Of a DNA stretch of 64,000 nt, positions 55,267 through 64,000 are shown piece after piece (position 1 is the first letter of the stretch; every line of letters starts with the position of its first letter). Source of the DNA: Arctopsyche grandis (lineage: Eukaryota; Arthropoda; Insecta; Trichoptera; Hydropsychidae); assembly GCF_051622035.1 (NCBI RefSeq), contig NC_135366.1, forward strand, positions 811,001 to 875,000, in the 5' to 3' direction. The notes under the pieces were generated by a model that was not told where the DNA came from, ran no database searches, and worked only from the letters and a program-made list of their open reading frames with translations. The translations under genes were made by a program, and so were the position numbers.

Positions 55267-56547
55267 GTTACAGCTCAAATTCGGTAAAAGCAGATATAAA
55301 TGATCAAATTTAAACGCATTTGAATCTTTTAAATGTACATAATTGTACGCAAAGCATTCAACATTTTAATAGTTTTATCAGTTTTGAAATCTTAAATTAA
55401 AGTTATAAAAATACTCAATACGACACTTTATTATGCGACCTGTTGCGTGTACTTAACGTTTTAGCACTTCAATGCAATTTATTGTACTTACAAATATTCT
55501 TTAGTATTAAGTATATAAACGTATTTCTGTTTTCAAATACATTAAATATTAATACGATCATAGACATTATTTTTTTTTATATAGACATGGATTTTGTTGG
55601 TTTTATGTTTTAAAACGTAAGAACTAGCCAAATTTGTGAAAGCTCAAATTCAAAGTTTGCCAACATGTGCTAACACGTGTTGACATATAATTTAGCTGTT
55701 ATTTAATTTAAATACATACTTTAAATACCTACTGATTATGTAATAATGCGATACATATCGTTGACATTGAAATATTATATTAAATATAATGGCCAGGCCT
55801 ATATATTATACAAATGACGGCTAGTGTACCTGTTAGTGTATATAATATTATAATTTCAGTTTTCCCATAATAAGTACGAATCTATGTAAATTATCAATGA
55901 TACGAAATTCATGAAATGACTCTGGGTTCACCTTGAAAAGACCAATTTTCACACAAATCAATAAAAAAGTAGTGTGTCCATTGAACGTTCCGGTTTTGGG
56001 TCACTTAGTCTGAAGGTACAAATATACATATATATATTTATTACTCAAAATATATGTACATATGTTTATATGAAAATACAAAGACTTTTCACACACGTAA
56101 TATTTTCCGCATTAGACGACACGTTCTCATTCTTGCGCAATTCGTTGCAAAAAAAGTGTAATGACAAGGAAAACTAATGCGGTCAATAACCTTTTCGTGT
56201 AGTGCGAACATCGCCCTCATGAAATAATTGTCATTGTATTATTATGTACAAGTAGATAGGGGTGGTATATCGGTATATAATAAACAAGGGTATCGACTAG
56301 GAATAATTAATGAGTATATTCAAAATCCATACGTGCAAAGTGTACAGGTGTCATTGAAAAATATGGCGATTGCACGCACTAAACAACACATTACGAAACT
56401 AAAAAGTACATACATACATATGAATATATAAAAGTATATTTGAAAGTGGCGGAAGTTCAATTTGACTTAATTTAGAAATTGTGATCACTTTTTTTAATTC
56501 GATATGTCCAGAATCTCGGAAAAGCAGAATAAACAGGACAAAAGCAT
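55267..56547. other. AT-rich DNA without a recognised feature
   Basis: No ORF longer than about 70 codons and no repeat family recognised. Confidence 0.5.
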
Positions 56548-56991
56548 CATATATATAATAGCGTTATTTTGGGTGTCTGTGTGTCTGTGCGTCTCAATTC
56601 GACATACATATGTACGTCACAGCTAAAACACTGCCAACAAAATGTGCGAATATATCAAAAGAAAAAACTTCTATATATACTGTTTGCTACCAATGTTTCC
56701 TCTAGGTAAATAAGTCTCGGAGAAATTACTGAAAATTTATTTAATTAATTAATTTTTCTATTGGTTTTTTATATTGTTTATATGTAGGTAGGTAGGTATT
56801 TTTACCATTTTTTTTTCATATTAAACAATTAAATATAAATATTAAATTAAATATATTTAAAAAGTATTTGAAAAAATACGACCGCGTGCGGATCGAACAC
56901 ATGACCGGCACATTTCTTTTAATTTTTTTTTTATTTAATAACTTAATATGCCAAAATCCATGCGATGATATTTCATCGGGCACAACACTAG
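56548..56991 (+). mobile_element. Non-autonomous Helitron, 444 bp
   Basis: Starts TCATATATATAATAGCGTTA after A (56547), followed by GGGTGTCTGTGTGTCTG, and ends with hairpin GATGATATTTCATC, spacer and CTAG (56988-56991) before T. The 3' end matches the 14953-15357 family. Confidence 0.78.
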
Positions 56992-57198
56992 TTTTTAAAT
57001 ATTGTTAAACGCAAATCATTACATATATGTATTTAATGTTCTGCGATATATTTCTCGAAATGAAGAAAAGTGGACTTATGCTATTTTCAAATATGACGGC
57101 TCATATGTACATATGTAGATCTTTTTCGTCTCATTTATCAGCATGAAAAATTTAAATGTGACCAGTGCAAAGGTCAAAATTTTGCAACAGGAAATATT

Positions 57199-57500
57199 TA
57201 ACCAGCAGCATGGACTAGTGGTTAGTATATACAAATGCTTTCAAACATAGTGGTCACAGGTTCGAATCTCACTGGTTTGCCTATCTATCACAGACCTTGG
57301 TTTATGATCGTTTCCTATCAGAGTTTTCCAATTTATCTGATTTTAATTGAAAAGTTTCCAACAAATTGGCAAACTTTACTCATTTCCCGCCATTTCGAGT
57401 TTATCAGCATCTCAAAATTTTACGATTTATATAAAAAAATACTCCGAAAATGTAAGTTTATCAAAAATTTGTCAAAATATTTATCCATATACGTACGTAT
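57199..57500 (+). mobile_element. tRNA-derived SINE, 3' part diverged
   Basis: AACCAGCAGCATGGACTAGT head, AGGTTCGAATCTCACTGG B box, body CGTTTCCTATCAGAGTTTTC. The head has the same length as in the composite copies but no LTR follows. Confidence 0.75.
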
Positions 57501-57654
57501 GTCTCTATGTTGCTTTGTTTAAAATTATCCTAAAAATTGTGTGTCGATGTTTGTTTTGCTAAAAATTAGATATAGTTCTCAATTAATATGAAAATACTTA
57601 CAATTCGTTTTTTTTAATTTTAAAAATATGTAAGTTTGTAAAAATTTTAAAAGA

Positions 57655-58460
57655 TTGATTCAAATGTATATTTTACAACCCTCTGGAGAAAGTCTGAAAT
57701 GGCAGTCAGTAATAAAATATTTAGGAGTAACGTTTGATAAAAGAATGAGATGGGCACCTCACATTGAGGCAGCGAAATGCAAGGCGATGCGGGGTATATC
57801 CTCAATATATCCAATATTTAATCGCCATAGTTCTTTATCAACGCTAAATAAAATAAAATTATATCGCGCGCTCATATTACCATTATTAACCTATGCTTCA
57901 CCTGTATGGAATAACGCCTCGAATACTAACCTTTCCAAGCTCCAAGTAATACAAAATAAATCCCTTAAAATAATTTATAATACACCCATATATACTAACC
58001 TGAAAAAACTGCATGCTATACATAATATTCCGTTTGTTACAGACATTACTAACAAACTAACCAGTAGATTCTATGAAAGAATCACTAATAACCATACTAA
58101 CACACTTGTGAAGAGTCTCGGTGATTACAATAAAATGTCTATACCCTTCAGGTATAAACACAGACTACCTAAACACAATCTGCTTTAGGTCATCGACTTT
58201 AGATAGTCTTTAATTAATATTATGTATTAGATGTATTATGAACATTTATAAGGATTGTAAATAGGTTTTTGAGCTCTTTTTCCTATTATGCTTTAGATTA
58301 ACATTAGAATAATATAATACTGTGATTACTAACCAAATTAAATTAAAATTGTAAAATAGAAAATGATCAGTAGATCAGTAGCTATTAAAATAGATATAAG
58401 ATGTATTGTGAACATAATTTCGTAATAATAAAAAGCATTTAAAAATCAAAAAAAATCAAA
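57655..58460 (+). pseudogene. Jockey-like LINE, 5'-truncated: RT C-terminal region and 3' UTR
   Basis: A 177-codon frame ends at TAG 58186-58188. It begins just before VIKYLGVTFDKRMRWAPHIE, the RT thumb-region motif of Jockey-type elements, followed by LILPLLTYASPVWNNAS, KLQVIQNKSLKIIYNTP and ends HRLPKHNLL. The 3' UTR extends to about 58460 and is shared with 47083-47372. The RT catalytic motifs are missing, so it is 5'-truncated. The frame itself is intact, so it is a relatively young insertion. Confidence 0.88.
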
Positions 58461-58589
58461 ATATTTTACAAAAAAATATATTTTTCCATGATACATTACG
58501 GGTTGCTGATGAGTGACACCCATGGTATTAAATTTGTACATATTTAGAGATTATAAATTTTGCAATCATATTCAAATAGTGGTGACAAA

Positions 58590-58855
58590 TAGTAGGTAGG
58601 ATGGTTTTTCTAATTTTGATGAGGAATTTGATGAATGCGAATGGTTTGATTTTAACAATGAAATCAGATAAATTGGAAAACTCTGATAGGAAACGATTGA
58701 CTTATAGTCACAATATCCAAATCTGACTAGTAATACTGCAGAAATACTCCAAATAATTTATTTTCAATAGAGGTGAATCCAAATCGGGAACCTCTCCGTG
58801 GTTAGCATTAACGCAACCACTTTATAAGTTATACTGCTGGATTAATTAAATAAAT
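58590..58855 (-). mobile_element. tRNA-derived SINE, degraded
   Basis: Minus strand: CCAGCAGTATAACTTATAAA head, GTGGTTGCGTTAATGC, body GTCAATCGTTTCCTATCAG, AAATCAAACC. Same subfamily as 61797-62158. Confidence 0.7.
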
Positions 58856-60196
58856 TGAGAAACGGAAATGCACATCACAAAACGACTTTATGTGCTGAAG
58901 TGTAAATCAAGAAAAAAGTTGCGAAGCACTGAAATAAATTAATTAAGTGTCAGTCGCTTATTAAATATATTTTTTGATGTACTTTCCTAATTGACACCGA
59001 AACGCATCTCAAAGAGACAGGGCCGTTGCATCAAGTGTATTAATTTGAATAAAACTATTTTGTTTTCGTATAACATTAACATTCACCGTCTTATATAAAC
59101 TTAAGTGTCGAAAACAGTATGAACTTTATAATATCGATTGAAAATTAGCAAAAAAATATGCAAATCAGACAGATAATAAATAAATACAAAAAAAGAAATT
59201 GCATATTCATAGAAAATATTACAGAATTTCGAACGAAAGATTAGAATTTTAAAATCGGTTATTTAAATAGCAAGCTTAAGAAATCGTCAGCTAATTTAAT
59301 ATAAATATATTTAACATATATTATTTAAATATTAAAAACTTATTGAGATGACAAATATGAAGCTATGCAGTTATTAGATTTTGCAGTAAGTGTAAAAAAT
59401 ACGGTACAATTATAAAAAAAAGGGAATGACGAATGATTTAATATACATATACATATACTGTCACTTTTGATTCATATAAAATAAATTACATACATACATA
59501 TATGAATGTGTTGGTTACCCGAGAATTATATAAGATAAAAGTAAACGATGTTGATGGATGATGCTTTGAAGTGAATACCAAAGTCGATAGATAAGATTGT
59601 TGTGGAATGATTACGAATCATTTGAAAAATATGTACGTACATTTGCAGTTACATACATACATGAGATTATTGCATTGAAGATTGAATAAACATGACAACA
59701 TTGTAAAAATTACAATTTTCAATTAAAAACTGTGAATTTGAAGTCGTATTTTGCCGTACCCTTTCTAATAAAAAATGTGGCTGTGGCGCATTTTTTGCAC
59801 TATAAAATAAATTCAATACCCTCTCCAAATGACTACTCCAAATTTGATTTGTGGATTAAGTATTATAATTCAATATAAATGACAATCGAAAAGACTGACT
59901 ACATATGTAACTGTTGTGGTGTTTTAAAATACAGAAATTTGTATTCAACAAAAGAAGAAGAAATCAAAAATAAAATATAAATTAAACAGATCTGTTCAAT
60001 CCGTTACGATCCAAGTTTCAGAATTCTGAAATATTTAATATCAAAGTTTCAGAATAGACATGGCAAATTTTAAATTTGTCGAAAGTTTTGGGTAGGACAG
60101 AATCATTAGAAACGAGAAGTTTATTGTACAAAAAATATTAAATGTGTACTTTCAAAATACAGATTGTCTTTAATACTAAATAAGGAGTATTATACG
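58856..60196. other. AT-rich DNA without a recognised feature
   Basis: TACATACATA stretches and homopolymers. No ORF of note. Confidence 0.5.
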
Positions 60197-60610
60197 TTAC
60201 CATCCTCCAGCTGATCGTCTCGTATAGCTGTTGGAGCTCCTTACAGGACTGCTACTTCTGGAGCTGGAGGCCAGCGTCTGCCAGCTGGAGCCTCTCACCA
60301 TAGAGCCAGACCTTTTCCTCTCCAACTCCTCGACAGGATTCTTCATCTCCCGCGAACCTTCTCTAGAAACTTGCTTCCTCTTGACGTTCGACAGATTCTC
60401 CACAGACCTAGACATGGTCTTCGGCGAGGGTGTCCTTTTAGCGTATATCATAGAAGTTTTGCCACTACCGCTGCTTGGCAAGTTTCCGTTAATTTCCCTA
60501 GTTCCAATAACAGCGTGGGAAGCTTTCACCGGTCCTCTGAAGGATTTTTTCAAACGCTGGTTCCGATCCGGACTCAAGGACCTCAAAAGTTGGAGACTTT
60601 TCAATGCCAT
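60197..60610 (-). CDS. Unassigned basic Ser/Arg-rich ORF, 137 aa
   Basis: ATG at 60610 (context CGTCATGG) to TAA at 60197-60199. The protein starts MALKSLQLLRSLSPDRNQRL and ends RSSNSYTRRSAGGW. It is rich in Ser, Arg and Lys with SP motifs, no Cys and no recognisable domain. It is the longest ATG-started frame with coding-like, GC-richer composition in the right third of the window. It could be a terminal exon of a longer gene or a whole small gene; the Ser/Arg/Lys make-up would suit a microtubule- or RNA-binding tail, but that is a guess. Confidence 0.4.
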   Translation of the reverse strand: MALKSLQLLRSLSPDRNQRLKKSFRGPVKASHAVIGTREINGNLPSSGSGKTSMIYAKRTPSPKTMSRSVENLSNVKRKQVSREGSREMKNPVEELERKRSGSMVRGSSWQTLASSSRSSSPVRSSNSYTRRSAGGW

Positions 60611-60698
60611 GACGATGGAGGCATTTAAAAGTTAGATTCTGTTGGAGTGAAGTGTGCCGGCACGCTCACCCCTCGACGACTGTTGAACGTGTGTGCCA

Positions 60699-60893
60699 TT
60701 AGTGGGCTTTGGGGTTGTCAGGTGGGTTGTAGTCATGGCTACGGAAACACCCCATAACAAGGGCCAAGTCCTCAACCTTTCGCGGGTTGACAAAACCACC
60801 GAAAAGTGTTGATGCGATGTGCATTCGCAGACCTTGAAGGCACAACGATGGACTGAGCCAAAATTTAATAATGTAAAAGGAGTGCGTATCCAA
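60699..60893 (-). other. Possible exon fragment upstream of the 137-aa ORF
   Basis: A minus-strand frame contains GLRMHIASTLFGGFVNPRKV and ends YNPPDNPKAH with TAA at 60699-60701. An acceptor-like CCTTCAAG precedes GTCTGCGAATGCAC. The composition looks protein-like but I recognise nothing. It may belong to the same transcript as 60197-60610. Confidence 0.2.
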
Positions 60894-61224
60894 AACTTGG
60901 GTATTGTTTGGGTCATATCCGCTCGGAAGTTGATTGATTGAAGGTCTCGACTGTGAAACATCTGGGCCCAGGTTCTAGAACAAAAGTTTTCAATTAGTAT
61001 GATGTTCAAATTGAAAGTGCGTCATTCTGATTTGAAAACTTAAAATTACATAATGGCACATTCTTCAAGATGTAAAGTAGATTATTGATTTCCAAATTAA
61101 GTCTAGTTCGTGTTAAATATAATCAGATATGTAGAAAAGCATGTACGAGAAGCTTAAAGAAGATTCGTTGGACGGATTTTTTGTTTATACTTGTACATAC
61201 ATATGTACATAAAACATTTATAAA

Positions 61225-61603
61225 TCTATATACATATATAAAATTGAATTTCTGTCTGTCTGTCTCGTATAGGTTCCTAAACCACTCAACCGATTACATG
61301 CAACTTTCAGGATTTGTTGTATGCACGTCCGGTAAACTTACTGTGAAAAAAAAACGGGAAAAAACCTCTTAATAACAATGTTCGTAATTACGATTTTACC
61401 GATGCGAAAGTATGAAGCGCCATTGTGTAGTCAAGGAAATGTGTTTGTTGGTAACCACGTTACCAGTTGGTTTATGACGACATAAACCATTTTTATGTCA
61501 TTTATGAGTTGAAGAGACGTTATTAGTTAGCTCCATCTATCACTAAAAACGGAAACGGGAATTGCATGCCTTATTATGGCATTGCAATGCCGGGTTCAGC
61601 TAG
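61225..61603 (+). mobile_element. Non-autonomous Helitron, 379 bp
   Basis: Starts TCTATATACATATATAAAA after A (61224), then TTTCTGTCTGTCTGTCTCG, a common 5' sequence of insect Helitrons. Ends with the perfect palindrome GGCATTGCAATGCC (61578-61591), 8 nt, and CTAG (61600-61603) before T. All hallmarks (5' TC, 3' hairpin, CTRR, A/T target) are present. Confidence 0.85.
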
Positions 61604-61796
61604 TATGTATATGAATAGACAAACTTTACTTTTATATGCGAATATTACTAGGTAGTCAACCCGTTGTACGACGGTTGATGTTCAAACATTTCATCGCTTT
61701 TAAATATTTTGGATAGTATGTGAATGTTTTTTAAATATAATGAAATGTGTTTTTAATATATTTTATATTAAAATTATTATATACATAACAGGTGAA

Positions 61797-62158
61797 TCCA
61801 AATGCGCCTTCCTGGCCAAGTCGCTGAATTACGAAACAATGAAAACTTGAAATTAACGAGGCATCTATGAATTTTAACTTGTAGACAAATTTTATTGTAC
61901 ATTAATCATACTCAAATAGTGGTGACATAGTAGATAGGAAGGTTTTAATCTAGGATCCGTTTCAACAATGAAATCAGAAAAATTGGCAAACTCTGATAGG
62001 AAACGATCGACCTGGAGTCATAAATATCCAAGTCTGACCAGCAGCATTGCAGATATACTCAGAATAAATTCTTTTCAATCGAGGTCAACTCACGGGATCG
62101 AACCCGGTGCTTCTCGGTGCTAGGCAAAAGTCCAACCACCGAGCCATGCTGCTGGCTC
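61797..62158 (-). mobile_element. tRNA-derived SINE, full length, no LTR
   Basis: Minus strand: GCCAGCAGCATGGCTCGGTG head, B box GGGTTCGATCCCGTGAG, body CCAGGTCGATCGTTTCCTAT, tail TTGGCCAGGAAGGCGCATTT. It contains head, body and tail without the LTR of the composite copies. Same head subfamily as 29268. Confidence 0.82.
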
Positions 62159-62330
62159 GGTGGTTGGCCGTTCTTATATGTACATATGTATGTATATATG
62201 ATTATATAAATGTGTATTATTCTCGTCTATTATGTGTATTATATATGTATTACCTGGCCACAGTGTCATATTGAGGTAGCATATGTTTATTAAAATAAAA
62301 ATAAAATATATGTATGTATATATATGTGCA

Positions 62331-62372
62331 CATCCTGTATATCCAGGATGTGCATCCTGGATATACAGGATG
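62331..62372. repeat. Perfect hairpin, 20-bp arms with 2-nt loop
   Basis: CATCCTGTATATCCAGGATG (62331-62350), TG, then its exact reverse complement at 62353-62372. Partial direct repeats of the arm follow to 62420 (ACATCCTGTATATACA twice). Confidence 0.9.
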
Positions 62373-62413
62373 CACATCCTGTATATACATTTGTATATAC
62401 TGGTACATCCTGT

Positions 62414-63930
62414 ATATACATTTGAACCCACGCGGTCAGTTATGAACTTACTCGATGTATGCCAGCGCGGTCATTCACGGCATTTTACAATTTTGCGTCG
62501 TAAAATAAAGGGATCACTCAGGCCGGCCGTAAAACCTTTCGTTACGCTTGGTTAGATGTTGGTGATGAATTTTAAGAAAGTCACACGAAATTAAATCAGT
62601 TCCTTTTGGAGTTTTGAGGGAATAACATCGAGCGCTTTTCGACTTGCAGATATGTCGAAGAGAAAACATACGTAAGTTTTTTATTTTTACATATTTTTTA
62701 TTTATCTTTATGTTTCTAATACAGTAGGACTTATTGTATAATATGCATAAGAGAAATTGCGTTTATATATCTCATATTCCTGAAAAAAAAAAATCAAAAG
62801 TCGACGGAGTCGTATATGACTCCTTGGGATAATGACACATATTTTTTTCCAGAGAATGCAATTTTACTACTGCAGAGATACGGGAAGAAATTGATAATTG
62901 GGACGAGTCTCAACTTCCGGATTCCACATACATACATATTACCACCCCTGGAAACTGATATTCGGTTAAAGAAAAAAGTAGGGTGGAAATCAATCAACCA
63001 TTTAGTATAAATATGTATAATAAATATATGGGTGGGGCTGATCAAATGGATAACCATATTTCTAACTATAACATAAGTATTAGAGGGAAAAAATGGTACA
63101 TGCCTATTCTGTTTTGGAACATCGATGTAGCTGTGAATAACGCTTGGATTCTAAGCAAAAGTTTTGGTTGTAAATTTGATAAATTAGGATTTATCAGACA
63201 GGTAACAGAGACGTTGTGCAAGTGTTATGGTCAAAAACGAAAACAATTGGTCCCATTCAGACCCGGCAAAGTTAATCAAAATCAAAAGGAAGTTGGAAGA
63301 CATTTGATATTGGTCAAACAGAAAAGGAGAAATTGTGGACACTGTAAAAATAAAACGTTTTCCGCTTGTGATAACTGTGAAATTCCATTGCATGACAAAT
63401 GTTTTGTACCGTATCATAATAATTAATTATTTTGTCTTCATGTATTTTGTTTTTACGACTTTTGAACCCAAAATCTCGTTTATGACATTTCTTCTTTTAA
63501 AAGGGTGCACCCTTTTTTTTGTTGACGATGTGTATATGTCACAATATATGTACCTACGTGTGTTATGTTATGCGATTTGAAAATATCATTTATCGAAGAG
63601 ATGCGTGTTTGTTATTTTTAAAATTAATTTTATAAATTTCTTAACAATAAAATTACAAATAACCAGTGAGAAAGTATTATAACTGATTATGTGACTCCAT
63701 TGTGATTTTTGTTTTATTTTAAAAAACATGTTTCATTAGCCCCAAAGGTCGTTCACGACACCACCTTGAAAAAAATTAAAAATGTTGAAAAATCAATTAA
63801 TTATCCATCCCTATCCTATAAAAAATATTTCCCATGAAATAACTCAAAGATTTTGGAAAATAAACGAAAAAATAGTCCTGGGCACATGGGACATGTGTTT
63901 TCACGCGAGCTCTGGGTTCAAATGGGTTAA
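62414..63930 (+). mobile_element. Internally deleted piggyBac-type element
   Basis: Right end: ...GGGTTCAAATGGGTTAA with TTAA at 63927-63930. Left end: CATTTGAACCCA at 62419-62430, the inverted match of the right terminal repeat, with the expected TTAA degraded to TATA. Inside is a transposase N-terminal exon (ATG 62652-62671, GT at 62672, acceptor AG at 62851-62852, then ECNFTTAEIREEIDNWDESQ to TGA 62956) and a C-terminal part in another frame (from about 62983). The catalytic DDD core is missing. Confidence 0.7.
63013..63426 (+). pseudogene. piggyBac transposase C-terminal fragment with cysteine-rich domain
   Basis: Frame open from about 62983, first ATG 63013, stop TAA 63424-63426. NMYNKYMGGADQMDNHI matches the YNxxMGGVDxxD motif that follows the catalytic core of piggyBac transposases. 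The C-terminus has CGHC, then SACDNC, then HDKCF and H, the cross-brace zinc-binding domain that in piggyBac binds the transposon ends. The catalytic aspartate-bearing N-terminal two thirds are absent. Confidence 0.8.
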
Positions 63931-64000
63931 AAGTCATGTCATTTATGAAAAAAAATAAAATACAATATACATAAACCTTGTATGATGTTTTTATTTTATA
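63427..64000. other. Right flank of the piggyBac element, no gene
   Basis: AT-rich DNA up to the terminal repeat at 63916-63930, then flank. AATAAA at about 63647 could serve the transposase transcript. Confidence 0.5.

Noticed and set aside
60632-61009. 125-codon minus-strand ORF overlapping the unassigned ORFs at 60.7-60.9 kb
   Set aside because: Its first half is AT-rich and its peptide is not coherent; the 60699-60893 frame over the same DNA looks more protein-like.

Overview
The window is nuclear DNA of an insect, or at least an arthropod. Evidence: intron-rich genes whose products are clearly animal-type, a run of TTAGG repeats (the ancestral insect telomere unit) at 42.61 kb, an AT-rich background of about 30-35% GC with TACATA and TATA microsatellites, and dense hAT, piggyBac, Helitron, SINE and Jockey-type LINE sequence. 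I cannot fix the order or species from the sequence alone.

Genes, left to right. (1) UBA1, ubiquitin-activating enzyme E1, plus strand, 4.59-12.54 kb, 6 exons, 1057 aa. (2) CNOT3, a subunit of the CCR4-NOT deadenylase, plus strand, 16.51-26.47 kb, 11 exons, 678 aa. (3) DDX47/Rrp3, a DEAD-box RNA helicase of ribosome biogenesis, minus strand, 27.26-29.11 kb, 7 exons, 471 aa. (4) PHF5A, the SF3b zinc-finger splicing factor, plus strand, 30.76-31.42 kb, 3 exons, 111 aa. (5) A KIF12/Klp54D-like kinesin, minus strand, 31.81-39.72 kb, 10 coding exons, 521 aa. For all five I assembled the exons by hand: each junction has GT/AG and the reading phase closes to a stop codon. CNOT3 and DDX47 are tail to tail, as are PHF5A and the kinesin, while DDX47 and PHF5A are divergent. 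They are housekeeping genes (ubiquitin, mRNA decay, rRNA processing, splicing) plus one motor, and nothing suggests a shared pathway.

The rest is mobile and repeat DNA. 0-4.3 kb holds a dead LINE fragment, a ~1.3-kb inverted-repeat structure and tandem repeats reaching the UBA1 promoter. The introns and the 12.5-16 kb gap carry hAT, piggyBac and Helitron non-autonomous elements, several with target-site duplications. The 4.3-kb first coding intron of the kinesin holds two Helitron-like elements joined head to tail, the second filled by very GC-rich minisatellites, and then a composite of a tRNA-derived SINE with a solo LTR inside it. From 40 to 64 kb I recognise no conserved gene: LINE 3' ends, SINEs, MITEs, a second copy of the SINE+LTR composite, Helitrons, an internally deleted piggyBac element and two unassigned minus-strand ORFs at 60.2-60.9 kb.

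Most interesting: the SINE/LTR composite present at two loci with the LTR at the same internal site; the tandem Helitron pair with its hairpin-rich minisatellite; the UBA1 start arrangement (Met1 with a KRRR stretch, and Met41) that matches human UBA1a/UBA1b; and a kinesin P-loop lacking two normally conserved residues.
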